NCBI GenBank assembly: GCA_040360365.1 | Contig: CP136412.1 | Source of the DNA: Arcanobacterium_A hippocoleae_A | GTDB lineage: Bacteria > Actinomycetota > Actinomycetes > Actinomycetales > Actinomycetaceae | DNA: 64,000 bases | Strand: one strand, 5' to 3' | Part shown: one piece after another, positions 50,705-60,693 of the stretch | Layout: each line of letters starts with the position of its first letter | Numbering within the stretch: position 1 is the stretch's first letter | Made by a program: the position numbers and the translations under genes | The notes under the pieces: model-generated | Seen by the model: the letters and a program-made list of their open reading frames with translations, nothing else | Database searches by the model: none | Told to the model about the DNA's origin: nothing

Positions 50705-51763
50705 ATGGGTGAAACGCGAAGTGAGAACTATTTACCGGATACTGAAAATAACCGTGCCGAGAACACTCATCCGGAAAAGTTTAGCGCGGCGTATAATTTC
50801 GCCGGATATCCAAATTCTGGCGCACGCGGTCCAAAAGTAGTCGCGCTCGGCGGAGGACATGGGCTCTATGCTTCGCTTTCGGCATTAAAATTACTTACCC
50901 GCAATATTACGGCAATTGTCACTGTCGGTGACGACGGCGGTTCTTCCGGGAGACTGCGAGCGGAGTTCGGTGTACTGCCTCCAGGAGATTTACGGATGGC
51001 GCTTGCAGCTTTGTGCGACGATGGGGATTGGGGACAAACTTGGCGTGATGTCTTGCAATATCGATTCAGTTCGCACGGAAATCTCAACGGTCATTCACTT
51101 GGCAACCTCTTGATTACTGGTCTTTGGGATTTACTTGATGAACCCGTTGCCGGATTAGACTGGGTGGGAAGACTCCTGAACGTTAAAGGGCGAGTTATTC
51201 CGATGGCTGCGGTTCCGCTGCAAATCGAAGCTGATATTCGTGATTCGGAAGGCGGAAGCGAAACTGTATTCGGACAAGTATCTGTAGCAAAGTGCCGGGC
51301 GACAATCACTGCACTGCGGGTGCATCCGGCAGATCCGCCCGTATACCGGGAAGCACTCACCGCAATTGAAAACGCTGATTGGATTATTTTCGGTCCTGGT
51401 TCCTGGTACACCTCAGTGCTGCCGCACTTAATTGTGCCGCAGCTCAGCAAGGCAATCTGTGATTCGAAAGCAAAGAAAATGCTGGTGCTGAATTTGATGG
51501 AAGATTCGGAAACTGCGCGAATGACTGCAGCTGACCTTGTACGCACATTTCATTCCTATGGGGAGGAATTGTCTCTTGACGCGGTACTTGCTGATTGGAA
51601 AACAGCTGCCGATACATCAGAGCTGGAAGAAGCTGCGAATCAGTGCAAAGCACATCTCTATTGCCGGAATGTCGCAAATCCGCAGGCATTGGAGCAGCAT
51701 GACCCGCTTTATCTCGCTGCAGCTTACCGCGATATTTTTGGCAATTTCGCATCGATTCGTTAG
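50705..51763 (+). CDS. yvcK: YvcK/CofD-like protein
   Basis: ~352 residues, unbroken. ALGGGHGLYASLSALKLLTR and TVGDDGGSSGRLRAEFGVLP are the nucleotide-sugar/PPi-type binding motifs; PPGDLRMALAAL follows, then NLLITGLWDLL and GPGSWYTSVLPHLIVPQLSK. In Bacillus and mycobacteria (CuvA) YvcK is needed for normal wall growth on gluconeogenic carbon. The ATG lies 1 nt behind the rapZ stop; GTG 50696, overlapping rapZ, is also in frame. Confidence 0.93.
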   Translation: MGETRSENYLPDTENNRAENTHPEKFSAAYNFAGYPNSGARGPKVVALGGGHGLYASLSALKLLTRNITAIVTVGDDGGSSGRLRAEFGVLPPGDLRMALAALCDDGDWGQTWRDVLQYRFSSHGNLNGHSLGNLLITGLWDLLDEPVAGLDWVGRLLNVKGRVIPMAAVPLQIEADIRDSEGGSETVFGQVSVAKCRATITALRVHPADPPVYREALTAIENADWIIFGPGSWYTSVLPHLIVPQLSKAICDSKAKKMLVLNLMEDSETARMTAADLVRTFHSYGEELSLDAVLADWKTAADTSELEEAANQCKAHLYCRNVANPQALEQHDPLYLAAAYRDIFGNFASIR

Positions 51764-51885
51764 GCTTTTAACACAGTGTTTTGAGTTAACAGCAAGAATA
51801 ATAAAAATTTTATTGTCAGTGTTCGTGCACTGACGATTCAGCGTAATGGTTGTAATAATAAGGTTATGTTTTAGGAGAATTCGGC

Positions 51886-52866
51886 GTGCCCGCATTGACG
51901 ACGAGCGTAAAAGATGAAATTTGCGGAGTTTATCCGCAGTCTGCTGCATCGATGGTGGCAGAGATTTCAGTGATGTTTCGGTTCGCTGGAGGGATTCAGA
52001 TTAATAGCGGAATGGTTACGCTCCAAGCGGAGCTTTCACATCCCGGCGCTGCACGTCACCTCTGGGAGCTTGTGCGGAAAGTGTTCAATATTGAAGCTGA
52101 GATAATTGCGGTACGTAACTCGATGCGCAACGGTAATCACTACTTACTGCAAATTAATCAAAACGGTGAACGAATCTCGCGGAAAATCGGGTTAATCGAT
52201 GCTAAGGGCCGATTGGTGCGCGGACTTGCACCGCAAGTAGTGGGCGGAACGAAAGCTGATGCCGCAGCCGCGTGGCGCGGAGCTTTCCTTGCCCGCGGCA
52301 CGCTGCTGGAACCGGGGAGAAATGCATCTCTGGAAGTAATTTGCCCATCCTTAGAAGCTGCTTATGCTATTGGCGGGCTTGCACGCCGGCTTGAAATTCC
52401 GTATCGTGCCCGCGAATCGCGCGGTGCGCACCGCGTCGATATTCGTGAAGGGGATGCGATTTCAGCGATGTTGGCACGTATTGGTGCTAATGACGCGGTA
52501 TTAAAGTGGGAAGAGCTTCGTACCGCACGCGAAGTAGCTGGAAACGCAAATCGGCTTGCGAATTTTGATGATGCGAATATGCGGCGTAGTGCCGATGCAG
52601 CCGTCGTGGCTGTATTAAGAGTGAAACGGGCATTTGCGATTTTAGGTGAGGGGATTCCGGAAAATCTGCGGGAAGCAGGGGAATGCCGAATTAAGTATCC
52701 GGAGGATTCGTTGAATTTATTAGGGGAGCGGCTGAATCCACCGGCCACGAAAGATGCAGTTGCGGGCCGTTTGCGGCGGTTGAACACAATGGCGGATAAG
52801 AAAGCGGCAGAACTTGGGATTCCCAATACGCTTGATGCGGTGGCGCAGTTGGGTGCAGGGACTTAA
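51886..52866 (+). CDS. whiA: Sporulation-regulator-type DNA-binding protein WhiA
   Basis: 326 residues, unbroken. LAGLIDADG-like N-terminal domain (SAASMVAEISVMFRFAG, AAWRGAFLARGTLLEPGRNA) and a C-terminal helix-turn-helix with VGVL-like RLNPPATKDAVAGRLRRLN. WhiA controls cell division genes in sporulating actinobacteria and is kept in non-sporulators. Start GTG follows TAGGAG. Third gene of the rapZ-yvcK-whiA set. Confidence 0.95.
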   Translation: MPALTTSVKDEICGVYPQSAASMVAEISVMFRFAGGIQINSGMVTLQAELSHPGAARHLWELVRKVFNIEAEIIAVRNSMRNGNHYLLQINQNGERISRKIGLIDAKGRLVRGLAPQVVGGTKADAAAAWRGAFLARGTLLEPGRNASLEVICPSLEAAYAIGGLARRLEIPYRARESRGAHRVDIREGDAISAMLARIGANDAVLKWEELRTAREVAGNANRLANFDDANMRRSADAAVVAVLRVKRAFAILGEGIPENLREAGECRIKYPEDSLNLLGERLNPPATKDAVAGRLRRLNTMADKKAAELGIPNTLDAVAQLGAGT

Positions 52867-53059
52867 CTTGCGGCAATAAAATAAGCTGTGTGTGAAAGTT
52901 TTGGATTTACTGGCCGTTAGTCCTTAGAAAAATACGGTTTTTGGGTTAAAATTGTGGAGGATCGAACGCGGTATTTACCGCGAATCGTGAAGTCTCGAGT
53001 TTAGCTCGGGAATTAACCTAAAACTACGTGCATTATTTAATGTACAAGGAGGAATTAGA

Positions 53060-54067
53060 GTGACTGTTCGCGTTGCAATTAACGGTTTTGGTCGCATCGG
53101 CCGTAACTTCATTCGTGCCGCATACGCAAAGGAAAATCTGAACTTCGAGGTTGTTGCAGTTAACGATCTCACCGATAACAAGACCTTGGCACACCTGCTC
53201 AAGCGTGATTCAATTCTTGGCACCTGGGATCACGAAGTATCTTACAACGATGACGCAATTATCGTTGATGGCCGCGAGATTAAAGCTTTCGCAGAGCGTA
53301 ACCCAGCTGATCTTCCATGGGCAGATCTCGACGTTGATGTTGTAATCGAGTCTACTGGTTTCTTCACTGATGCCACCAAGGCTGCAGCTCACAAGGAAGC
53401 TGGCGCAAAGAAGGTTATCATCTCCGCTCCGGCAAAGAACGAAGACGCAACTTTCGTGATTGGTGTGAACGAAAAAGATTACGATTCAGAAAAGCATCAC
53501 ATTATCTCGAATGCTTCCTGCACCACCAACTGCTTGGCACCGCTGGCAAAGGTTCTTAACGACGAATTTGGTATCGTAAAAGGTCTGATGACCACTGTTC
53601 ACGCTTACACTGGCGATCAGCGTCTGCTCGATGCTCCGCATTCAGATCTTCGCCGTGCACGTGCTGCAGCTCTTAACATCGTTCCAACCAAGACCGGTGC
53701 TGCTCAGGCTGTTGCACTCGTACTCCCAGAACTTAAGGGTAAGTTCGACGGATACGCATTGCGTGTTCCAACCCCAACCGGTTCTGCTACCGATCTTACT
53801 TTCGAAGCATCGCGTGAAGTTACCGTTGAGGAAATTAACGCTGCTGTGAAGAAGGCTGCTGAAGGTCCAATGAAGGGTGTGCTTGCTTACTCTGAAGAAC
53901 CGCTCGTCTCCAAGGATATTGAGACCGATCCGCACTCTTCAATTTTCGATTCAGGTCTCACCAAGGTTATCGGTAACCAGGTGAAGGTTGTATCCTGGTA
54001 CGACAACGAATGGGGCTACTCCAACCGTCTCGTTGAACTTGCTGACATCGTTGCAAGCAAGTTCTAA
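53060..54067 (+). CDS. gap: Glyceraldehyde-3-phosphate dehydrogenase, type I
   Basis: 335 residues, unbroken. NAD-binding VRVAINGFGRIGRNFIRA; catalytic Cys in SNASCTTNCLAPLAKV; substrate-site THAYTGDQRLLDAPH; WYDNEWGYSNRLVELA near the end. Strong ribosome site AAGGAGGAATT 7 nt before GTG and highly biased codons point to strong expression. Followed by its own terminator before pgk. Confidence 0.97.
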   Translation: MTVRVAINGFGRIGRNFIRAAYAKENLNFEVVAVNDLTDNKTLAHLLKRDSILGTWDHEVSYNDDAIIVDGREIKAFAERNPADLPWADLDVDVVIESTGFFTDATKAAAHKEAGAKKVIISAPAKNEDATFVIGVNEKDYDSEKHHIISNASCTTNCLAPLAKVLNDEFGIVKGLMTTVHAYTGDQRLLDAPHSDLRRARAAALNIVPTKTGAAQAVALVLPELKGKFDGYALRVPTPTGSATDLTFEASREVTVEEINAAVKKAAEGPMKGVLAYSEEPLVSKDIETDPHSSIFDSGLTKVIGNQVKVVSWYDNEWGYSNRLVELADIVASKF

Positions 54068-54095
54068 TTAAGGCCATTGGTCTAATGAGCTAACT

Positions 54096-54135
54096 GATAG
54101 GTGCCTGTGCTTTGCTGTGCGGGCACCTATCTTTT
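54096..54135 (+). terminator. Intrinsic terminator after gap
   Basis: GATAGGTGCC pairs with GGCACCTATC, followed by TTTT. Confidence 0.8.
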
Positions 54136-54235
54136 GATAACGCAGTATCGGCTTTTACTAATGTGATATTTCGCAGTTTGCAATAGTAAGTTTGCCGAAA
54201 TCTGGAGAAATCTCGAAACAAGAAATAGGAATAAT

Positions 54236-55429
54236 ATGCGTACGATTGATTCTCTCGGAGATCTCGCGGGTAAGAAAGTGCTCGTCCGCTCCGACTTTAA
54301 TGTACCGCTCGATAAAGAAAAGAACATCACAGATGATGGTCGGATTCGGGCAGCGTTGCCAACTATCAAACGTCTGCTTGCGGCAAACGCGAAAGTGATT
54401 GTGGCTGCTCACCTTGGCCGGCCAAAGGGACAGGTGAATCCGGAGTTTTCACTCGCTCCGGTAGCAAAACGCCTCGGCGAACTTCTCGGCGCAGAAGTAA
54501 AGCTTGCAGCAGATACAGTCGGTGAAAGTGCAGCGAAACTGGCAGCAGAAATTAATTCCGGTGAAGTTGTGCTGCTTGAGAATGTGCGTTTTGATGCACG
54601 CGAAACTTCAAAGGTAGATGCAGAACGCGAAGAGTTGGCGAAAGAATATGCAGCTCTCGCAGACGCATACGTCTCCGACGGATTCGGCGTCGTACACCGC
54701 AAGCAGGCTTCGGTGTACGACATTGCAAAGGTACTTCCAAGTGCAGCCGGCGAACTTGTGTTCAAGGAAATTGATTCTCTTTCGAAAGCAACCAAAGATC
54801 CATCCCGCCCATACACTGTTGTGCTTGGCGGTTCGAAAGTATCCGATAAACTTGGTGTAATCGACAACCTTCTTGAAAAAGCCGATCGGCTGCTCATTGG
54901 CGGCGGCATGGCGTACACTTTCTTGAAAGCCCAGGGATACGAAGTGGGCAAGTCGCTTTTGGAAGAAGACCAAATCGAAACTGCCGCAGCTTATCTGAAG
55001 AAGGCTGAAGAAAAAGGCGTAGAGCTGCTTCTTCCAATCGATAATGTAGCTGCTCCAGAATTTAAGGCAGATGCTCCTGCTTCCGTGTACACTGCTTCAG
55101 AAATGCCAGCAGCTGAAATGGGGCTTGATATTGGTCCGGAAACTGCAAAGAAATATGCTGCCGCAATTGCTGATTCAAAGACGATCGTCTGGAATGGACC
55201 AATGGGCGTATTTGAGTTTGCGGCATTTTCTGGCGGTACTCGTGCAGTCGCACAGGCAATGCAAGATGCGGATGGATTTACTATCGTTGGCGGCGGCGAC
55301 TCTGCAGCAGCAGTACGCACTCTCGGCTTCGACGAAGCAAAATTTAATCATATTTCCACCGGCGGCGGTGCTTCCCTCGAGTTCCTTGAAGGAAAGACAC
55401 TTCCAGGAATCGCAGTATTGGAGGACTAA
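54236..55429 (+). CDS. pgk: Phosphoglycerate kinase
   Basis: 397 residues, unbroken. KKVLVRSDFNVPLDKEKNIT with the substrate-binding Asp/Asn, AAHLGRPKGQVNPEFSLAPV, LLENVRFDARE, VLGGSKVSDKLGVI and the nucleotide loop GGGDSAAAVRTLG. Cytosolic glycolysis. The next gene, tpiA, begins 2 nt after the stop, so pgk-tpiA is one message. Confidence 0.97.
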   Translation: MRTIDSLGDLAGKKVLVRSDFNVPLDKEKNITDDGRIRAALPTIKRLLAANAKVIVAAHLGRPKGQVNPEFSLAPVAKRLGELLGAEVKLAADTVGESAAKLAAEINSGEVVLLENVRFDARETSKVDAEREELAKEYAALADAYVSDGFGVVHRKQASVYDIAKVLPSAAGELVFKEIDSLSKATKDPSRPYTVVLGGSKVSDKLGVIDNLLEKADRLLIGGGMAYTFLKAQGYEVGKSLLEEDQIETAAAYLKKAEEKGVELLLPIDNVAAPEFKADAPASVYTASEMPAAEMGLDIGPETAKKYAAAIADSKTIVWNGPMGVFEFAAFSGGTRAVAQAMQDADGFTIVGGGDSAAAVRTLGFDEAKFNHISTGGGASLEFLEGKTLPGIAVLED

Positions 55430-55431
55430 TC

Positions 55432-56208
55432 ATGGCACGAATTCCACTTATGGCAGGTAACTGGAAGATGAATCTTGATCATCTTGAAGCTACTGCGTTA
55501 GTTCAGAAACTTGGCTGGACTCTCACCGATTTAAAGCATGACTACAACAAAGTTGAAGCTGCAGTAATTGTACCGTTTACCGATATTCGTTCGGTGCAGA
55601 CTCTTGTAGAAGCAGACGAATTCGAAATCAAGTATGGTGCACAAGACGTTTCAATTCACGATGCAGGTGCATACACTGGTGAAATCTCCACTGCAATGCT
55701 CACCAAGCTTGGCTGTACATATGTGGTAGTCGGGCATTCTGAGCGGCGCGAATATCATGGCGAAACTTCAAAGCTTGTGGGGCAGAAAGCGAAGAAAGCT
55801 CTCGATGCCGGATTGATTCCAATTATGTGCTGCGGTGAAGCACTCGAAATTCGCAAGGCCGGCACACATGTTGAATATGTGCTTGAACAGATTACCGAAA
55901 TGCTTGCTGGACTTTCTGCGGCCGAAGTCGCAAAGTCTGTAATTGCATACGAACCAATTTGGGCAATTGGCACCGGTGAAGTCGCAACTCCAGAAAATGC
56001 GCAAGAAGTTTGCGGTGCAATCCGAGTAAAGATTGCTGAACTTTTCGATCAGGCAACTGCGGATGCTGTACGGATTCAATACGGCGGATCAGTGAAGAGC
56101 TCGAATGTTGTTGATATCATGGCGCAGCCGGATGTCGACGGCGCACTGGTTGGCGGTGCTTCACTCAAGGCTGAAGAATTTGCAAAGATTGTTCACTACG
56201 AAGCTTAA
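55432..56208 (+). CDS. tpiA: Triosephosphate isomerase
   Basis: 258 residues, unbroken. MAGNWKMNLDHLEA (Lys), GHSERREYHGE (His), catalytic Glu in AYEPIWAIGTGEVAT, and the phosphate loop YGGSVKSSNV and VDGALVGGASLKAEEF. Completes gap-pgk-tpiA. Confidence 0.97.
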   Translation: MARIPLMAGNWKMNLDHLEATALVQKLGWTLTDLKHDYNKVEAAVIVPFTDIRSVQTLVEADEFEIKYGAQDVSIHDAGAYTGEISTAMLTKLGCTYVVVGHSERREYHGETSKLVGQKAKKALDAGLIPIMCCGEALEIRKAGTHVEYVLEQITEMLAGLSAAEVAKSVIAYEPIWAIGTGEVATPENAQEVCGAIRVKIAELFDQATADAVRIQYGGSVKSSNVVDIMAQPDVDGALVGGASLKAEEFAKIVHYEA

Positions 56209-56264
56209 GCATTTCAATTTTATAATGTTGCGCTTCGCAAGGTGATTTCTGCCTATATTTCAAT

Positions 56265-56300
56265 GTTTGGGAGTTTTGCAGCTTCGCAAAACTCCCAAAC
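56265..56300 (+). terminator. Hairpin after tpiA
   Basis: Perfect 15-bp stem GTTTGGGAGTTTTGC / GCAAAACTCCCAAAC with a 6-nt loop; the T tract is weak. Confidence 0.7.
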
Positions 56301-56374
56301 ATCTTGTATGATGACTGGTGTTAAATTAGTTTCTTATTCATAAAGAAACCGTCGAAGAGAAAAGTTTTACCATC

Positions 56375-56620
56375 GTGACAGTTTTGATGATTATCTGCCA
56401 AGTTCTGCTTGTGATTTCCAGTTTGCTTCTTATTGGGACGATTCTTTTGCATAAGGGCAAAGGAGGCGGTATTTCTGATATGTTCGGCGGAGGCATCTCT
56501 ACCTCGATGCGCTCTTCCGGCGTAGCTGAACGTAATCTTAACCGGATTACTGTCGGTGTAGCAGTTACCTGGTTTGTAGTAATCGTATTGATTGGGCTAA
56601 TCACTAAATTTGGTGCATAA
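56375..56620 (+). CDS. secG: Preprotein translocase subunit SecG
   Basis: 81 residues, unbroken. Two hydrophobic helices (ICQVLLVISSLLLIGTILL and VGVAVTWFVVIVLIGLI) flank the diagnostic HKGKGGGISDMFGGG. Part of SecYEG. Start GTG 56375. It follows tpiA, the typical actinobacterial order. Confidence 0.95.
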   Translation: MTVLMIICQVLLVISSLLLIGTILLHKGKGGGISDMFGGGISTSMRSSGVAERNLNRITVGVAVTWFVVIVLIGLITKFGA

Positions 56621-56678
56621 GATATTTCGCCAACTTTGGGAATACATCAAAGCTAAGAACTAAAATTTCAGCTTCCAG

Positions 56679-56718
56679 CGGGGTGTTCAGATATCAATTT
56701 TCAGATTTGAACACCCCG
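56679..56718 (+). terminator. Hairpin after secG
   Basis: Perfect 11-bp stem CGGGGTGTTCA / TGAACACCCCG. No clear T tract. Confidence 0.6.
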
Positions 56719-56772
56719 GGAGTCTATCTTCAATCCGGTATTTGCGAAAAATAATAGATAAAAATACTAGAT

Positions 56773-57540
56773 TTGCAAAATATTATTACCCGGCAGGAGA
56801 GCAGCTGCAATCATATTCGGGTGTGGTTTTTCTTCCAGCAATATTCTTCAGCACTTGCTCCAGGCTTGCAGGAAAGTAGTACTTTAAAAGTGATACGCCC
56901 CCTTCCATTCGGGCCTGCGGATTACTGTGTAGAAATCGAAAGAACTTTTCTTGACGCCGATTATGAAACAAATGAAGCCGAACAACATGCTGAAATGATT
57001 TGGTCCATATTATTGGGATTAACCCCTTACGGCTGTTCAACTTCACCGGAACAAGTTGAATCCCGCCGCATTGCCTTGCCCGATAGTGAAAGTGTGAATC
57101 TAGATATACTTGCAGATGCGTTAAGAGTTGCAGCAAATAGACATCCAGATTTAGCCGTATTGGCGATGTCAGCGATTGTCAGCTCTCCAAAACTAGAGCA
57201 AGCGAACGGATGAACCAGTCTGGAACCTTAATTTTAGCTAGTTCAGGAAACTTCTCGGGATGAATGCTGGATATCCCGCAAGATTGCCAGCTGTTACAGC
57301 AATTGATTCTTTAGATGAGAATAGAGAAATAGCATTTTTAACCCAAGAGTAAGTGTTGATATCTATTTCCCGGGTCATAATACGTTTTTTCTAAACGCAG
57401 CAGGAATGAGAACTCCGGTAGGTTCCGAACGAGATAGATCTGGTTCAGGAAAGTATTATCATTACCACCCTTCGGGACGTAACCCCGGATCGCATCTGTT
57501 ATACGGCACTGGGGCGCGAGGCGGTACTCCATGCCGCTAA
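56773..57540 (+). CDS. Divergent pseudo-subtilase with HYHP tail, possible toxin-like protein (three or more frame breaks)
   Basis: As given the gene is in pieces, but the pieces join when single bases are added near 57209-57210, 57258-57260 and 57345-57346; 56773-57540 is then a whole number of codons. The joined sequence follows the second half of a subtilase: VNLDILADALRVAANRHPDL, SPKLEQANGMNQ, GTLILASSGNFSG (GN as at the oxyanion Asn), GYPARLPAVTAIDSLDENRE and VSVDIYFPG. An EQHAEMIWSILLG segment resembles the catalytic-His region, but the GTS Ser block is missing. Instead it ends in SGSGKYYHYHPSGRNPGSHL and LYGTGARGGTPCR. The 5' end is unresolved: two frames look coding before 56900. It overlaps the next gene by 10 nt. 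Function unproven; decay is a live alternative. Confidence 0.5.
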
Positions 57541-58151
57541 GAGGAATTGAAGAGTTACTCGATAGATGGAAAATCACAAGACCAAAGCAACCAACACTAG
57601 GAGAGATTCAGTCTTTGCTCGTAGACGAATACCGTGCCTACACACTCCCAGTATCTTTCATGGAACCTGATGGGATTGAGTTTGACAACGATCTGCGTCA
57701 AGATTTGGTGAAAGCAATGTTTACGATCACTAATCCGCTGGTTCTCAATGAAATTTCATACGCTGCCGACTCTTTTAATGCAGATTTCACGAATGAACTG
57801 GGCTTTTTAGAAAGCAAAGAGGAACGAGCTGAATTATTCGATAAAGTATGGCAAGAGCTATTCCGAGATTCGTCAACTCCTTTGGAATATCGAATCATTT
57901 CTGCGCAGCATTCCTCCGGGCAGAGAGCATCAGTTCTTCTTGAGGAAGAAGATGGGCTGATTACTGGATTCAAGCTCTACGGAATTCGTGGTCAAGGGAG
58001 CCGCTTAGACCGGCACCTACTTGCCCGCATCGGTTTCCCGAAAAGACGACCAATTGACCCAGCGGATGGTTCTTTCATGCGCCCAGGAGATATCTCAGAC
58101 GAGTTGTTCGTCCAATATTTGAAAGCCGCGAGTGAATTTAACATAATTTAA
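57531..58151 (+). CDS. Unknown protein coupled to the pseudo-subtilase gene
   Basis: 206 residues, unbroken and acidic, without signal peptide or membrane helix. I recognise no domain. It begins MPLRGIEELLDRWKITRPKQ and contains GIRGQGSRLDRHLLARIG near the end. The ATG lies inside the last codons of the upstream gene, with GAGGCGG in front, so translation is probably coupled. By analogy with toxin-immunity pairs it could be an immunity-like protein, but that is inference from arrangement only. Confidence 0.6.
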   Translation: MPLRGIEELLDRWKITRPKQPTLGEIQSLLVDEYRAYTLPVSFMEPDGIEFDNDLRQDLVKAMFTITNPLVLNEISYAADSFNADFTNELGFLESKEERAELFDKVWQELFRDSSTPLEYRIISAQHSSGQRASVLLEEEDGLITGFKLYGIRGQGSRLDRHLLARIGFPKRRPIDPADGSFMRPGDISDELFVQYLKAASEFNII

Positions 58152-58260
58152 CGATAATCTATCTACCCAAAGGTTTATTCGCTAGTTACCGTTTCAATGG
58201 TACTATTCGCGTATTGGCAGTAGCTGCCTATTATGAGTCCGCTAATTTTTCTGAATCGGA

Positions 58261-58304
58261 TGTGCGGGGGTTTGGGAGAAATATTCCGAACCCCGCACAA
58301 ATTT
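58261..58304. terminator. Terminator between the unknown gene and tkt
   Basis: TGTGCGGGG (58261-58269) pairs with CCCCGCACA (58291-58299), extended by internal pairs, with a T tract on the plus side. It lies between convergent genes. Confidence 0.65.
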
Positions 58305-58315
58305 TTCAGCAATAC

Positions 58316-60383
58316 TTAAGCTCGCGCGGCTGCAATAGACGCTTTGGCTGCAGCAGCTACAGCTTCAGCTGTAATCCCGTATTTTTTGAAAAGCAACGCA
58401 CCGGAAGCTGACTCACCGTAGTGATCAATTCCGATACAACGGCCAGCTTCGCCAACAATAGCTTTCCAAGGCATTGTAATCCCAGCTTCCACACTCACCC
58501 GTGCACGCTGCGATTTTGGCAGCACACTTTCACGATATTCACTATCTTGCTCCGCAAACCAGGTAAGACACGGAGCTGAAACTACACGTGCGGAAATATT
58601 TTCTTTCGCCAGCAAATCACGTGCTGCGAGTGCTATTGAAACTTCCGAACCGGTCGCAATAATTATGACATCATCACCGTCGGCAAGGACATAGGCACCG
58701 CGTTCTGCACCTTGAGCAGCAGCATATTTTTCCCGGTCAATTACGGGGAGATTTTGCCGTGAAAGCACAATCCCAGCCGGCCGGTTTCGCAATTTGAGAA
58801 TTCCGGCCCATGCAGCTGAAGTTTCATTTGCGTCCGCTGGACGCACGAGGTCGAATCCGGGAATCATCCGATATGCCCATAAGTGTTCAATCGGCTGATG
58901 TGTTGGACCGTCTTCGCCTACGCCGATGGAATCGTGCGTCCAGACGTAAATTGACGGAATTTCCATCAATGCAGCTAAACGCACTGCCGGGCGCATATAA
59001 TCAGCAAATACGAAGAAAGTGCCGCCGTATGCGCGGGTAAGACCGTGCAATACGATACCATTTACGATTGCAGCCATTGCATGCTCACGGATACCAAAGT
59101 GCACAGTGCGCCCGTAGGGATGCCCCTGAAATAGCTTCGAAGAACGATTTTCCGGCAAGAACGACGGCTCATTAGCCATAGATGTATTATTGGAACCTGC
59201 CAAATCAGCAGAGCCGCCCCAAAGCTCTGGGAGTACATCTTTCAAAGCAGTCAATACTTTTCCGGAAGCAGCACGGGTTGCGAGCTGCGTGTTAGCTTCA
59301 AAAGTCGGGAGCAGTTTTTCCCAACCTGCGGGAAGTTCGTGTTTCGTTAAACGTGCAAGTAATGCAGCGCGCTCTGGATTGCGTTCTTTCCAAGATGCGA
59401 ACTTGGTATCCCAATCTGATCGTGCCGCAGCCGCACGGTCAGCAGCCTGTTTCCGAGTGTGGGATAAAATATCAGAATCAACTTGGAATGTCTTATCCGG
59501 ATCGAGTCCGATTTTTTCTTTCAAACCACGAATTTCCGCTTCGCCAAGAGCTGCGCCGTGCGACGCGCCGGTATTTTGTTTCGTTGGGCAAGGCCACGCA
59601 ATAATTGTTGAGAGCTTAATAATAGATGGTTTATCGGTGACTGCTTTTGCGGCTTCAATTGCATCAAATAAAGCCTTTGGATCCTCTTGGTATCCTTGGG
59701 ATGTCCGCCAATTAACTTCGTGCACATCCCAGCCATAAGCCGCATAGCGGGCGAGCACATCTTCCGAAAACGCAATCCGAGTATCATCTTCGATTGAAAT
59801 CTGGTTTTCGTCAAATATGAGAATCAAATTTCCGAGGTTCTGTGTACCAGCCAGCGAACACGCTTCACTGGTGATTCCTTCTTGGAGACACCCCTCACCA
59901 GCGACAGCAAAAATAAAGTGATCGAACGGACTTTCCCCAGCGGGAGTTTCCGGATCAAACAATCCCCGTTCGCGGCGGGCAGCCATTGCCATTCCGACGG
60001 CAGAAGATAATCCCTGACCAAGCGGACCGGTAGTCATTTCAACTCCAGCGGTGTGCCCGTATTCCGGATGTCCTGGCGTGGAAGATCCTTCACTGCGCAA
60101 TGCTTGCAGGTCCGTGAGTTCAATACCGTATCCGGAAAAAACAGCTGATTATAAAGTGTTAATGAGGAATGCCCAATTGAGAGAATGAAGCGGTCACGTC
60201 CAAGCCAGTTCGGATCTTTCGGATCGTGCCGCATTACTTTTGGAAAAGCGTATATGCCATTGGGGATAATGAAATTGCTGTGCCCGGATGACCATTTCCG
60301 GCTTTCTGCACAGCATCAGCAGCAAGCCCGCGTCCGCAATCTACTGCTTTTTGATCGAGTTCGGACCAAACAAAAGATGTCAT
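58316..60383 (-). CDS. tkt: Transketolase (two frame breaks)
   Basis: Thiamine-diphosphate enzyme of the pentose phosphate pathway, 689 residues. N-terminus VQKAGNGHPGTAISLSPMAY; ThDP motif GDGCLQEG-type appears as AGEGCLQEGITSEACSLAG; DENQISIEDDT; then the pyrimidine domain FGIREHAMAAIVNGIVLHG and the C-terminal domain. Bases are missing in TTTT 60238-60241 and in the A run 60136-60141 (plus strand); repaired it reads FSGYGIELTDLQALRSEGS. Start ATG 60383 after AAGGAATCC. It is separated from the glycolytic block by the pseudo-subtilase pair. Confidence 0.94.
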
Positions 60384-60693
60384 TAGGATTCCTTATTAGA
60401 TGCTCAAGTAAGAATATCTTTGCGCCAGCAGCGCTGTTCCCATTCTAAATCACTGCAGGCAATTCATCCTCATTCTGGAACTTCTTAACTTTTGCAGCTT
60501 GCCGATATTCAATATTGCGCAGCCAATTCGAAACCGGTCAGCTTGCATAAACTTAATTCTAAACTTAGCTGCGAAAAATTAATACGCGATATCAGCTGAG
60601 CTTTGCTGAAAACTTGAATCCTATTTGTTATTGTGATCCGCCGCAGTGAATTAAAATACTGCAGAGAGTTAACTTTTAATCCAGATATAGCGT
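60384..60693. other. Divergent intergenic region between tkt and xerD
   Basis: No gene seen. It contains the upstream regions of both genes; I could not identify clear promoter hexamers. Confidence 0.4.
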
